53,317 nt of DNA from Planctomycetes bacterium GWF2_42_9. Lineage in GTDB: Bacteria > Planctomycetota > Phycisphaerae > Sedimentisphaerales > UBA12454. A program made the translations under genes and the position numbers. Every line of letters starts with the position of its first letter. Positions within the stretch are counted from its first letter, which is position 1. The notes below the pieces were generated by a model. The model saw nothing but the letters and a program-made list of their open reading frames with translations. It did no database searches and was not told where the DNA came from. Positions 1 to 9,573 of this stretch are shown here, piece after piece. The stretch is from the NCBI GenBank assembly GCA_001825675.1, contig MHYA01000155.1, positions 1 to 53,317 on the forward strand, in the 5' to 3' direction.

Positions 1-1354
1 TAATCTGGTCATCATCTTTGTCATCCTCAACACTTAAGTGTTGATTTTTTTATCGGTCTATCCGACCATCGCAACTCCTTCAATCTTTACATGTTCTTCT
101 AATCGCTTCATATTCAAATAACATGCCGTGCTCCATTTTGTACCGGCTATATGACGCAACCTCGCTGCCGAAAGCATCAATGCACTATTGCCGTCAGGGA
201 AGCTGCCAACTACTCTTGTTCGTCTGCGTATCTCTTTCATTATCCGTTCAAGCATGTTGTTCGTCCGTATTCGCAGCCAATGCTCACGTGGAAAATAATA
301 ATACGATAACGTCTCGGCAATACCATCCTGAACTACTTCTGATGCCTTGCCAAGTCTCATTGATTTCAACTTCTCAACAACATCCGTTGCCTTAACCAAT
401 GCCGATTCTCTGCTTTCCTGTGCATGTATCGCTTTGAGCATTCCAGCTACTTCTTTGACCTTATCGTTTGGCACACAGGAAAATACATTTCTATAAAAAT
501 GTACCATGCATCGCTGCCATCTTGCATCAGCAAAAAATTCACCAAGTGTTTCTACAAGGCCAAGGCATTTGTCGGATATAACCAACTGAACGCCTGTCAA
601 CCCTCGCTGCTTTAAATGCCTTAAAAAATTACGCCAGCTTTCCTGGTCTTCTTTGATACCCTCGCAAATGCCCAATATCTCTCTAAAACCGTGCTCATCA
701 ACGCCTACCGCAACAAGAACAGCTATATTCCTTACCTCGCCGCCCCAACTGCGTTTCAAATATATGCCGTCAAGATAAACATAAGCGTATTTACCCGTTA
801 ATGGCCGATTACGCCATAATTCAATCTGCGAATATATCTTCTTATTCATTTCGCTGACCGTGGCCGGACTTACACGTGTTCCCCATAACGCCTCTGTAAT
901 GTCCTCCACTCTGCGAACAGATACTCCGGCAAGGTACCGTTGAATCATAGCCTCTTCAATGGATGATTCTCTGCGTTTATATCGTTCAATGATAGCAGTC
1001 TCAAATGTGGTCTTACGCAACTTTGGTATTTTGATATTTATTTCACCAGCTTTCACATGCAGCTTTCTTGTATAATGACCTGCACGGCTGTCCGCTCTTG
1101 AATCGCTGTGTTCATAACGGGCGGCATTACAAAGCCTATCTGCTTCCTCATCGAGCAGTTTGTTAAGCGTTTCCTCGACCGAGGTTCGCACTACGGTATC
1201 AAGGTGCGAATGAATCTGTGCAGCGTCAAATTTTATTACACCATTCAAGTTTTTTGCCGATTCTACCGATGTTTCATTGTTCATATAAAGCCCTTTCTCT
1301 GTCAGATGGTTAATTGTTTTGTGAATACTATTCCATCGACCAGATTGAGGGCTT
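1..1354 (-). mobile_element. IS256-family insertion sequence, left end cut by window edge
   Basis: The element carries one transposase gene on the minus strand. Its right terminal repeat lies at about 1338-1354 (GACCAGATTGAGGGCTT in plus orientation). The matching left repeat begins at position 1 (AATCTGGTC core), and its outermost bases lie outside the window. Comparison with a second copy of this end at 36427-36469 shows a 17-bp repeat of which 15 bases agree, AAGCYCTYAATCTGGTC. Target duplication cannot be judged because the left flank is missing. A 14-bp palindrome AACACTTAAGTGTT at 29-42 lies between transposase and terminus. Confidence 0.85.
58..1284 (-). CDS. IS256-family (mutator-type) DDE transposase
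   Basis: 408 residues, the usual size for the family, and apparently intact. The catalytic triad is visible: Asp172 in YLDGIY, Asp238 in VISDKCLGL and Glu346 in RTNNMLERI. The 'WQRCMVHFYRNV' block about 20 residues after the second Asp is the typical IS256 C/H region. The N-terminal third is the usual helical DNA-binding part. It moves its own element by cut-and-paste or copy-out transposition and is not part of the glycan operon next to it. A diverged second transposase C-terminus of the same type lies at 32411-32480. The gene looks able to encode a full protein. Confidence 0.95.
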   Translation of the reverse strand: MNNETSVESAKNLNGVIKFDAAQIHSHLDTVVRTSVEETLNKLLDEEADRLCNAARYEHSDSRADSRAGHYTRKLHVKAGEINIKIPKLRKTTFETAIIERYKRRESSIEEAMIQRYLAGVSVRRVEDITEALWGTRVSPATVSEMNKKIYSQIELWRNRPLTGKYAYVYLDGIYLKRSWGGEVRNIAVLVAVGVDEHGFREILGICEGIKEDQESWRNFLRHLKQRGLTGVQLVISDKCLGLVETLGEFFADARWQRCMVHFYRNVFSCVPNDKVKEVAGMLKAIHAQESRESALVKATDVVEKLKSMRLGKASEVVQDGIAETLSYYYFPREHWLRIRTNNMLERIMKEIRRRTRVVGSFPDGNSALMLSAARLRHIAGTKWSTACYLNMKRLEEHVKIEGVAMVG

Positions 1355-1504
1355 TTTCTTTATTTTTAACAGGCATACCACAACGCCCGATAAGTAATGT
1401 GCGAAAAATATTATACGTTATCGCTGTGTGAGTAGAGACATAAGTGTTTAAAGTAACAAATCACGATACTATTCAAACTGCGATTGCAGTAAACCTTGCA
1501 GTTA

Positions 1505-1606
1505 TGCTGGCATCTTTAGACGTGTCTAGTCAATTACATCCCGCTGTTGCTGATTAATCTAGCTAGCAAACATTGTTAAAATCATCGCCCATGGTCGGTG
1601 TTTCAT
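1505..1606 (-). pseudogene. decayed N-terminal fragment of integrase-core transposase
   Basis: Minus-strand reading from the ATG at 1606 gives MKHRPWAMILTMFAS, a stop, then INQQQRDVID. This matches the better kept fragment at 36770-36973 (MKIRPWTMILTMLAGWINQQQQDVIEY). It has an in-frame stop and then loses the frame. It is the N-terminal end of a planctomycete-type rve integrase transposase. The rest of the 1355-1840 gap shows no gene or structure I can support. Confidence 0.6.
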
Positions 1607-1840
1607 ATTGCAATTTCCAATCAATTAAAACTGAAAATTATAACTCAAAGTTCATGTCAAAACAGGACTTTTTGACTGATCTAAATCCATGCCCCAAAAG
1701 ACCGTGGTTGGATTACTTTTTACATATTAAGGCCACTCTGTCAAGCTGAGACAAATTAATAAAATTGTTAATAAACGTTCTTTAGATTTCATAGATTGCC
1801 TTAAATAATTTACTTAAAAACTGAAAAATAATAAATATCA

Positions 1841-4327
1841 CTATCTAGTCTCTTCCATAAGATTTACTTCAGACACTCTTTTGTTATCAACCCTGATTGT
1901 TTTAATTTCGAATGGTCCAAAACTAAGTCTTCGGGAAATACCTAAAACCGGCAACTTCAATTGAGCAGATTGCTTCTTGTCAGTTGAATTGAAAAGTCTT
2001 ATTATCCAGTCATTGTTATTCTCTGCCTTTTTAATAGCTGATATTCCAATCGATTCATTATTTAAAATCGCAAAAGATTCAAGCTTGTTACCATCGCCGT
2101 TCGGAAAAAATGATAAAGCAAACGGCTTTTCATTCTTTGCAAGAGCCTCATTGTCAATTTTTGCGAATCTTTCTGCAACATTTCCACCATTTATCCAGAG
2201 CCTGAACAACCGTTCACCTTGGTCCATACGTTCAGTAAACTGACTTTCTGATATCACTTTATTTTTGTTAACCGGATGGCCGCTATATGCAGGTGAACGA
2301 AGTAATGTAAGACGCAGACTGCCTCCTGAAAAGTCAGAACCATAAATGCCATCATTTATACAACTGAAATATTTATCTGATTTTTTATTCACAACAGCCA
2401 CCCATTTTTGGGCAACAGCTTCGTCACCATTTGACGGCAGTTGCTGAATACCGAAAGCTGTCTGACCAAAATATTCACAGCCGGCACCTGTCATTGGAAT
2501 TAGCAACTTAAGGAGCCTATCCTTTTGATTCCAATAAACCCTTGTTTCAACTTCAAATTGCGTACCTGTTTTGGGAAGCTTATAGCGTTGGCAAATAAAT
2601 GACTCTTCAAAACCAAGTACAACTTCTACAACTGTTCTGACATCACCATCTTCAATAATTCGCACTGAATCCAGTTTAGATTTAACTTTATCGGCAAGAC
2701 CACTAAACTTTGTGCCAAAGGTTTTGTCCAGAAGTTTGAATCGCCCGATTTCCTTTCCAAAACGTGTGCCATCCATTCTCCATGGGTCTTCATTATCTTT
2801 AAGCACCACAGGACAAAACGCACCTTTACCTACAAAATCAATACCATTTACTTTATAACTGTCTATAAAGCCTGTTTTAATATTAATTACAATTTTCAAC
2901 TGTGAATTATCAAAAATTATTTTGCCATTTTTAGCAGATTTCAAAACAGATGGTTTATTGGGAATCTGATGCATAGTACAGTCAAACCGGTTCATACAAC
3001 TCGGTTCGAGTGTGGCATAAAAAATTACCCTCTTGCGCCAATCGACAGCCAAATTACTTAATTCCTTTTCCACTTGCGCAGGAATCATTTTGCCCCTTTG
3101 ATACACTTTAATATCCGTAATACTGCCGCTATAATTGAAATCCGGCAAATTAAACTCACACTCAAAAATTCCTTGGACTTTATGCGGATGCGGATTATAG
3201 ACTAAAATTGGTATTCGGCCATCTTCTGCTTTTTTCTGGCCTTTGGCAAGTGCAAAGAAACTGCGGGCTTTTATTCTTGAAAGTATTTCCAATCCGTGAT
3301 CCATTATTCGCAGTGCAGCTTCTTCTACAGGCTGAATCGATGTACCAGGCAAAATGTCGTGAAATTGACCAAACATCAAATCTTTGGATGCTTGAGCAAT
3401 TTCATCCTGCGGATATGTCAAAAGATTATTGGCGGCCGCACAAGATACCATTTTTTCCACCATATACAGCTCATTTTCAAGCTGACGGTGCTTTTGCTTG
3501 ACCCGAACCATAGAAACGTAGCAACCAATTCCCCATGGATTCAAATCCGCCTTACGCGTTCCAGGTTTAATACCGCTCTTATGAACCTGTGCAAAATAAG
3601 CTTCAGGCGTAGAATGTAATACTTTTACGTCTTTGCAATTTTTTATCATCACATTTACATCTATCAAATCCTTTCTACTGGGACCTCCGCCATGATTACC
3701 CACACCCCAAAGAACTTCTACAATATCATCATTGGATTGTTCAATTCTTTCTGTAATCTGTTTTTCTGCCTGACCAAGCTTGGTGTTATACCAACCGCGG
3801 AACCTTTTGGCCAAAATTTCAGAACCATCAAACCCAACCCACGTAAATAGATCGCTCGGCATATCCATATATTGTTTTGGCTGCGGCCTTCCAAACAAAT
3901 ATGAATCGTAACCTGATTTAGCAAGTATCTGGACAAGACCGCGACTATGACCGAATGGGTCAAAGTTTATAGCAGTAGTCGGCGTAACACCAAAATGCTT
4001 CTTGAAATATTGTCTGCCCGCAAGAATCTGACGAACAAATGATTCCCCGCTTGGCATATTACAATCCGGCTGAAGATACCAGCCGCCCATAATGTGCCAT
4101 CTTCCTGCCTTGACAAGTTTTTTTATTCGTTCAAACAGTTTGGGATCATATTCCATTACCCATTCGTATAAAATGACTTCATTATGATTAAATATAAATG
4201 TATTATTTTGTTCACACAACTCTGCTGCTGTACGGAATGTTGAAATCACTTCAGCAGCACCTTCTTCCCATTCCCAAAGCCATACAGGGTCCAAATGTGC
4301 ATTACATATCAAATGAATATTTTTCAT
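1841..4327 (-). CDS. GH38 alpha-mannosidase
   Basis: 828 residues. The N-terminal GH38 catalytic domain starts at once with the zinc-binding His11-x-Asp13 (NAHLDPVWLW). The nucleophile is Asp123 in NFDPFGHS, and a further zinc-ligand candidate is His323 in FGQFHDILPG. The C-terminal half (about 380-828) is the beta-rich GH38C region. Family enzymes hydrolyse terminal alpha-mannose residues of oligomannosides and N-glycans. There is no signal peptide, so it is predicted to act on imported oligosaccharides. It is the last gene of the minus-strand operon, 136 bp after an SGNH esterase gene. Length and motifs look complete. Linkage specificity (alpha-1,2/1,3/1,6) cannot be read from the sequence. 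Confidence 0.93.
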   Translation of the reverse strand: MKNIHLICNAHLDPVWLWEWEEGAAEVISTFRTAAELCEQNNTFIFNHNEVILYEWVMEYDPKLFERIKKLVKAGRWHIMGGWYLQPDCNMPSGESFVRQILAGRQYFKKHFGVTPTTAINFDPFGHSRGLVQILAKSGYDSYLFGRPQPKQYMDMPSDLFTWVGFDGSEILAKRFRGWYNTKLGQAEKQITERIEQSNDDIVEVLWGVGNHGGGPSRKDLIDVNVMIKNCKDVKVLHSTPEAYFAQVHKSGIKPGTRKADLNPWGIGCYVSMVRVKQKHRQLENELYMVEKMVSCAAANNLLTYPQDEIAQASKDLMFGQFHDILPGTSIQPVEEAALRIMDHGLEILSRIKARSFFALAKGQKKAEDGRIPILVYNPHPHKVQGIFECEFNLPDFNYSGSITDIKVYQRGKMIPAQVEKELSNLAVDWRKRVIFYATLEPSCMNRFDCTMHQIPNKPSVLKSAKNGKIIFDNSQLKIVINIKTGFIDSYKVNGIDFVGKGAFCPVVLKDNEDPWRMDGTRFGKEIGRFKLLDKTFGTKFSGLADKVKSKLDSVRIIEDGDVRTVVEVVLGFEESFICQRYKLPKTGTQFEVETRVYWNQKDRLLKLLIPMTGAGCEYFGQTAFGIQQLPSNGDEAVAQKWVAVVNKKSDKYFSCINDGIYGSDFSGGSLRLTLLRSPAYSGHPVNKNKVISESQFTERMDQGERLFRLWINGGNVAERFAKIDNEALAKNEKPFALSFFPNGDGNKLESFAILNNESIGISAIKKAENNNDWIIRLFNSTDKKQSAQLKLPVLGISRRLSFGPFEIKTIRVDNKRVSEVNLMEETR

Positions 4328-4463
4328 AAAATCATTAATCCTAAAATTCTTTATTTGGCTCTTCTACTTACTATTCAAAATCTGTCAGATTTAGCCATGC
4401 AAATTCCATTTTGATGCTACGGAATAGTTTTTACATACTAACGCAAAATACTGATGAAGTAAA

Positions 4464-5120
4464 TTAACCTTTGATGATATACTTTTTTATTTTACCAAAG
4501 ACAGTATCATTCCACCGTTGAGATATCCAGCAATGGGCCCATAGGTTGGGATGTACCATATCAGCAGACCACTTTTCACTACTTACACACGCCGATAACG
4601 AATCAATTTCACTTTGTAAATTTAGAAGTGTAATATTATATTCCGTGGCGAGTTTCGCACATATTTTCTGATAATGCTTTAATTCTTTAAACATATCATT
4701 GTTTTTATCATTACAGAACATAAATGGCTCTATGATAATGATATCAGATTTGCAAGAATTTAACACCATTTGGATCATTTGGCGGTAATTTGCCTCAAAC
4801 TGTTCAGGGTAAACAGCCTCACTGACTTTATCTTTTTCATATCTCCTCCACAAATCATTAATACCTATCAGGATTGTTATGATGTCGGCTTTATAATCGG
4901 TACAATCGGTTTTCCATCTATTCAGTAACTGTGTTGATGTATTACCAGAGATACCTGTGTTTATTATTTGAATTTCTAAATCAGGATATTTAGCCATCAA
5001 CGCATAGGCTGCAAAATACACATAACCATTACCTAATGGCTGATATGCAGGATTATTTCTACCACAATCAGTAATGCTATCTCCGGTAAAAAGCAACTTT
5101 ACTGTTTTTTTTAGAACCAT
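4464..5120 (-). CDS. SGNH/GDSL hydrolase, probable carbohydrate esterase
   Basis: 218 residues with all four SGNH blocks in normal order: Ser15 in FTGDSITD, GISGN (oxyanion Gly) at about 56-60, Asn88 in IGINDLW, and Asp187/His190 in DMVHPN. There is no signal peptide. Such proteins commonly deacetylate sugars or oligosaccharides. Its place between a GH2 beta-mannosidase-like gene and a GH38 alpha-mannosidase gene suggests removal of acyl groups that block the exo-glycosidases. The start is supported by GGAG eight bases upstream of the ATG at 5120. The acyl group and sugar are unknown. Confidence 0.88.
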   Translation of the reverse strand: MVLKKTVKLLFTGDSITDCGRNNPAYQPLGNGYVYFAAYALMAKYPDLEIQIINTGISGNTSTQLLNRWKTDCTDYKADIITILIGINDLWRRYEKDKVSEAVYPEQFEANYRQMIQMVLNSCKSDIIIIEPFMFCNDKNNDMFKELKHYQKICAKLATEYNITLLNLQSEIDSLSACVSSEKWSADMVHPNLWAHCWISQRWNDTVFGKIKKYIIKG

Positions 5121-5211
5121 ATTTCCAACTCCAAAAGTTTACTTAATTATTTTGTTTTATTCATTTAAATGCGTAGACAATTAATGATCTACTTTTCATT
5201 TAACATAATTA

Positions 5212-7167
5212 TTAATCCGAGGTTAATATTTTCTTAATTTGATAAGCCGCTGGTTTATAATTTCCTTCAAAATCTAATATTGAAGTATTAGCTGTGCATG
5301 GGAAACAATCATGCCCCATCCAGATGATAAATATTCCACATTGTCCTAATCTATGTAGACAGTTTTGAATCGATATTACAAGAGCTTTGCTTTGTCGATT
5401 TGTTCCCCATGCAACATATTCATTAAGATCTACTGGCTGACGACCATTTTCAGATATAAATTCTTTCCACTCGCACCACCATGGTGTTCTTGCCCAAAGA
5501 GGATTTTCTAAATTGCATGGAAACGGATCAATATCACCACAATATTTTTCTATTATTTCAGTAGACGAGGGGCCGGGACAACCTATTTCCGTTCTTGCAA
5601 GAGAATCATCTGCTCTCCAATAACGTTCCCAATCTTCTAGTGTACCATCTATCTTCCAAGGTCCGTTAACAGCCCAATGAAGCCCTTTTCCATAGTTATG
5701 TTCATATGCACAAAAACTGGGCCCAAAAGGCGTAGAAGGTATGAATTTTCTCTTAGGATCTTTATTTATAAAAACATTTACCAATTCTTTAATCAGTGGA
5801 TGATCAAACTCAATGGGATCATCAGTTTTCTTTGATGCACGAAGCTCATTACCACCGCACCACATCAATAATGAAATATGATGCTTGCGCCTACAAATAA
5901 ACGATTCTGCAATTTTAGTAACAACTTCTATAGATTTTGGATCATCAGGGGGATAACTCTCCAAACCAGATGACGACAAAGGCAGTTCCTGCCAAACCAT
6001 CAAACCCGATCTATCGCAAAAATCATAAAAACATTCTTTTTCGAGAAAAGCCCCACCCCAAACACGAAATAGATTAAAACCTAAATTTTTGTATTTATCG
6101 ATTCTTAATTGATAATCTTCAATATTTACATCGGCAAAATTAGGGCGGATGGGTGTCCAATTAACACCCTTCAAAAAAACTAATTGATCATTTATTGAGC
6201 ATAGCCAATTCGTTGCACCTTTTGGCGCATCTTTACACGGCAACCAATCTATATGCTTAAAGCCTATATGTTTACAAAAAATATCAATTAAATTATCTTC
6301 TTTATCATATAATTTAATGATTAATGAATATAAATTCTGAAAACCCATTCCATTTGGCCACCATGGTAACACTTCCAAATCCCCAACAACTATCCCTCGT
6401 TCATTAAACAGGCAAGCATCAAGTTTTGTATCAAAAAGCAACTCTTTTTCTTGATAATCGTATAGAGATACAGATAAATATGTATCAGATTGGCCGAAGA
6501 TGTCTCCCTTTATTGCCAGCCAACCTGATTTTTTTTCAGCTATATAATCAGTTTCAATATCGAAATGATTTATCTTGTCTTTTTCAAAAACATCTAAAAC
6601 TATATCATCCCAAATTCCTATCTGTACCAACCGCGGACACCAGTCCCATGTATAATTAAAACGCGGCTTAAAATCTGTCATCTTAGATGTTTCACCATAC
6701 TGACCAAGCCATCTCGGTGAAACATCAAATACAATGGAAAGCACATTATCCGATTTATGAAATTTCCCATTTAAGTTCAGTTCATATTCCAAATGCGAAT
6801 TATCAAATGTCGCAAGCTCAACTCCATTAAAATATATCCATCCTTTATAATCTAAACCTTTAAATTTAAGAATGTGATTTTCCCCAGAAAAAAACCAGCT
6901 ATCCGGAATTTTAGTACTGAATATCCAATGCCTATTTTCTATCCATTCACAATCACGCGAATTAAGCCCAATATTCCAGTTTTTAATAATATTATTATCT
7001 AAAAGCACTTTTTGAACAGAAGACGGTATCTTAGTATCAAGGCTGCCTACAATAGAAACTGCTAAACTATTTGTTTCAAAACTTCGAAAAAGTTTCCATT
7101 CATAAGGATTATATCCTTCTAAAGTCCATTTGAGAGCCGAAAGCAAAAATCTCTTATTTTTCAACAA
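5212..7167 (-). CDS. GH2 beta-mannosidase-like glycosidase
   Basis: 651 residues. The N-terminal GH2 jelly roll (about 20-190) and Ig-like domain (about 195-300) precede a TIM barrel. The barrel opens with LKGVNWTPIRPNF and continues FRVWGGAF, the signature of the beta-mannosidase branch of GH2. The acid/base is Glu441 in WCGGNE and the likely nucleophile is Glu527 in ARTEIGCPG. Typical bacterial beta-mannosidases are near 800 residues or more with one or two C-terminal Ig-like domains. This protein stops soon after the barrel. No signal peptide is visible, so it is probably intracellular. The start is a TTG at 7167 with AAAGG five bases before it; an adjacent TTG at 7164 is equally possible. 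A related exo-glycosidase specificity is possible. Confidence 0.86.
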   Translation of the reverse strand: MLKNKRFLLSALKWTLEGYNPYEWKLFRSFETNSLAVSIVGSLDTKIPSSVQKVLLDNNIIKNWNIGLNSRDCEWIENRHWIFSTKIPDSWFFSGENHILKFKGLDYKGWIYFNGVELATFDNSHLEYELNLNGKFHKSDNVLSIVFDVSPRWLGQYGETSKMTDFKPRFNYTWDWCPRLVQIGIWDDIVLDVFEKDKINHFDIETDYIAEKKSGWLAIKGDIFGQSDTYLSVSLYDYQEKELLFDTKLDACLFNERGIVVGDLEVLPWWPNGMGFQNLYSLIIKLYDKEDNLIDIFCKHIGFKHIDWLPCKDAPKGATNWLCSINDQLVFLKGVNWTPIRPNFADVNIEDYQLRIDKYKNLGFNLFRVWGGAFLEKECFYDFCDRSGLMVWQELPLSSSGLESYPPDDPKSIEVVTKIAESFICRRKHHISLLMWCGGNELRASKKTDDPIEFDHPLIKELVNVFINKDPKRKFIPSTPFGPSFCAYEHNYGKGLHWAVNGPWKIDGTLEDWERYWRADDSLARTEIGCPGPSSTEIIEKYCGDIDPFPCNLENPLWARTPWWCEWKEFISENGRQPVDLNEYVAWGTNRQSKALVISIQNCLHRLGQCGIFIIWMGHDCFPCTANTSILDFEGNYKPAAYQIKKILTSD

Positions 7168-7316
7168 AATAACCTTTAAAACGTTCTATTATCAATAACA
7201 TAAAACACTATTTTTCTTATCAAATGCAGATATAGATAAATTAAGAAGCATAGTGATAATTTTGTACGATGGAAATTTCACATTTAATTCATTATTATAA
7301 ATAAGTGTTTTAATTC

Positions 7317-8801
7317 TTAGAAATATTTATAATAAGGACTCATTGCGTAATTGAGCATATTTTTGGAATCGCACATAGGGTTCCAGAGCATTTGCGAAAA
7401 CAAAGCGACACTCGGCTGTATGCATTCTTCGAACATCCCGTCTTCTATAAGCCCCGTTACAGTCATTCGCGATGGTTTTGATGCCAGCAATTCCTTATAA
7501 AACCGTTGAGCATGCTTGTAATTCATGAACCACAAGCGATTCACCTCATCCCATCGTGCCTGCCGTTCACACAACCGCTTCTTTATAAAATCATGTTCTC
7601 GTTGTCCTAAAATGAACGAGCCATGATTTTCAAATTCTTCTTTCCACCGCAGTGTAATCCAGCCTTTGGGCACCATTGCAAATTCACAGCCAAGTCTTAA
7701 TGCAGCAAGTTTTTTAGAATATTCTATTGTCTTATCAACACTATCAATTCCAACTGGTTTAGAAAAGCCTGCATCAGACTGGTTCGTAACAGGATTATAG
7801 GAATACGGTATCACTCCGGCATCTTCCCAGACAAGACTTACCTTCGAATCGAGATATTTGAATTGTGTATAATTATCAAGAACACTCGTAGCATGAATAC
7901 CGAACTGAAGATAAAGCTCCGGCCGCTGATTCAGTATCTCTCCTGCGACCTGATTGACAAGTGTACATGCGGCGGATGCAATTGATTGACCACCGATTTG
8001 AGTATTTCCGTGTTCTGTAATCGTCTGAAAGTAAATACCATCTGCGGAAATATGTTTATAATTCTGCGACCAGTTCATTAATACGGAAGATTTGATCTGT
8101 TCCCGGACACCGGCATCTGTCAAAATAAAATCCTTCTGCCCCCAATCCAATCCCCACCCCCAGTGAAAACCTAATATGATTTGCACCCCTCTGTCATGAG
8201 CATAATTAATTACCTCATTGATGTTATGTGGCAGACAATCATTCCAAATCGTCAGCATATTCATTCTGAGGCGTGCCAAATTGTCTATAAATCGCTTGTA
8301 ATCATATATTACATATCCCCATGTCCAGATGCCCCTGTTATCGATACGCGGATACTCTGAAATTACAAAATTCCGCAATTTATTTAATTGCTCCTGCGTT
8401 TCCTTAGGCGTTTCAGCAGTAATTTCCAAATGCAGTATTGAATTTATATGTTGGACTCCATATAAAACAGCCTGTTCATCAAAACCGGCAATCGCAAGAA
8501 TACGAGCTTCCGAATTCCAAGGAGAAATACCGGAAAAAATCGAATATTCGCCAGATCTCGTTGGCAAAGATATGACACCCTTATCTACCATTTCTGCAAT
8601 GAGTTGATTATCTTTTATGGTACCTGCAATTACGGCATGAAACAACTCGGGGGTGAATTCTCGACTGGGTCGAACTTCTATAAGATACGGCACAAACTTC
8701 TGCACACATTTATTAAGTTCATCAACTGCAAACTTCTCAATTCCAGAATATTTGCCAAAAAATAATTTCCATCTTGTACCATTATAAATTTTCTGAGGCA
8801 T
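7317..8801 (-). CDS. uncharacterised TIM-barrel glycosidase-like protein (GH20/GH67-type layout)
   Basis: 494 residues, not assignable to a named GH family by eye. The first 130 or so residues look like the alpha/beta domain found before the barrel in GH20, GH67 and GH84-type enzymes (FAVDELNKCV, VIAGT, DEQAVLYGVQHI). A barrel follows with YPRIDNRGIWTWGYVIYD, MNMLTIWND, GVQIILGFHWGWGLD and SADGIYFQTITEHGNT. The last segment holds an acidic pair reminiscent of alpha-glucuronidases. No signal peptide. It lies between the GH2-like gene and an SGNH gene in the same operon, so a role on a side-chain sugar of the same glycan is likely. Possible substrates include uronic acid or hexosamine residues, but this is a guess. 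Confidence 0.6.
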   Translation of the reverse strand: MPQKIYNGTRWKLFFGKYSGIEKFAVDELNKCVQKFVPYLIEVRPSREFTPELFHAVIAGTIKDNQLIAEMVDKGVISLPTRSGEYSIFSGISPWNSEARILAIAGFDEQAVLYGVQHINSILHLEITAETPKETQEQLNKLRNFVISEYPRIDNRGIWTWGYVIYDYKRFIDNLARLRMNMLTIWNDCLPHNINEVINYAHDRGVQIILGFHWGWGLDWGQKDFILTDAGVREQIKSSVLMNWSQNYKHISADGIYFQTITEHGNTQIGGQSIASAACTLVNQVAGEILNQRPELYLQFGIHATSVLDNYTQFKYLDSKVSLVWEDAGVIPYSYNPVTNQSDAGFSKPVGIDSVDKTIEYSKKLAALRLGCEFAMVPKGWITLRWKEEFENHGSFILGQREHDFIKKRLCERQARWDEVNRLWFMNYKHAQRFYKELLASKPSRMTVTGLIEDGMFEECIQPSVALFSQMLWNPMCDSKNMLNYAMSPYYKYF

Positions 8802-8831
8802 ATTTTATCACTTACTACAAACCAAGTTATA

Positions 8832-9572
8832 CTAATTAAAATTATACAACGCAGATAACCATGCCGGATATGTCTGTCCTGTCGAAGTACCTTCGCCTTT
8901 TACATGCACACCGAATGTAATGCTGTCACCAACACATGCAATTTTTTCCGGCTTTAATTGTTGCGACTCCATAAATCCATATAGAGCCGTTGCCATAATT
9001 TTATAGCCATCCGAGGTAGGATGAATGCCATCCTGTGCATTACTGTTTTCTGAATTCCGAATCAAACTGTCTTTTTCGAGCCCAACATTGCCAATTGACA
9101 TGAAAATTCTATAAATATCCAGCACAGGGATACCCTCTTTCGCTGCAAAAGCTTTTATAGCACTGTTATAGATCTTCACTTTATCTTCAGGTGTGTGGGC
9201 TTCGAAGAATTGGGCAGGATGCCGCATAAGCACGTATTTCCCATAACAAGGAGGTATGGTCATGAGAATCAGAGTAATCTTCTCAGTCCGAGCAAGGTCT
9301 GATATCTTTTTCAGATTTTCTGTAAACCGCTCAACTGTAACCGACTTAGATGAATTCAGACTGTCGTTGGTACCGACCATAAGAATTATAGTATCAGGCT
9401 TTGCTTTGAGAATATCGGGGAATCTATTGAGAATATCATTGCTATTCTGGCCGCCAATTCCATTATTAATAACCTCAATTTTTTTGGTTGAACACTGTGA
9501 TGGTTCTGCAGCAAAACCTAAACTCATACAAAACGTAATACTCGCAATTGAACATAATATTATTGTTCGCAT
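8832..9572 (-). CDS. secreted SGNH-type esterase with circularly permuted blocks
   Basis: 246 residues. An N-terminal signal peptide (about 1-22, ending GFAA) is followed directly by what is normally the second part of an SGNH domain: NNGIGGQNS (block II, about 36-44), MVGTND (block III, Asn69) and DGIHPT (block V, Asp181/His184). Block I, which carries the catalytic Ser and normally opens the domain, is at the C-terminus (VGDSITFG, Ser217), and the protein ends at ALYNFN. Each block occurs once, in order II-III-V-I. The stop is clean, and the start has AAAGG six bases upstream. It is either a natural circular permutant or a chimera of two SGNH genes. Likely role: extracellular deacylation of the glycan used by this locus. 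Confidence 0.8.
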   Translation of the reverse strand: MRTIILCSIASITFCMSLGFAAEPSQCSTKKIEVINNGIGGQNSNDILNRFPDILKAKPDTIILMVGTNDSLNSSKSVTVERFTENLKKISDLARTEKITLILMTIPPCYGKYVLMRHPAQFFEAHTPEDKVKIYNSAIKAFAAKEGIPVLDIYRIFMSIGNVGLEKDSLIRNSENSNAQDGIHPTSDGYKIMATALYGFMESQQLKPEKIACVGDSITFGVHVKGEGTSTGQTYPAWLSALYNFN

Positions 9573-9573
9573 A

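Noticed and set aside
29-50. Palindrome AACACTTAAGTGTT followed by a T-rich stretch, as a rho-independent terminator
   Set aside because: The stem is weak and AT-rich and the T-run is on the strand opposite to the transposase gene. It is better read as part of the IS256 end and the probable insertion target of the IS1182-like element.
1355-1840. Gap between IS256 and the GH38 gene as a site for a small gene or RNA
   Set aside because: Only a decayed integrase fragment is found. No ribosome site with a convincing frame, no tRNA-like fold and no strong hairpin was seen.
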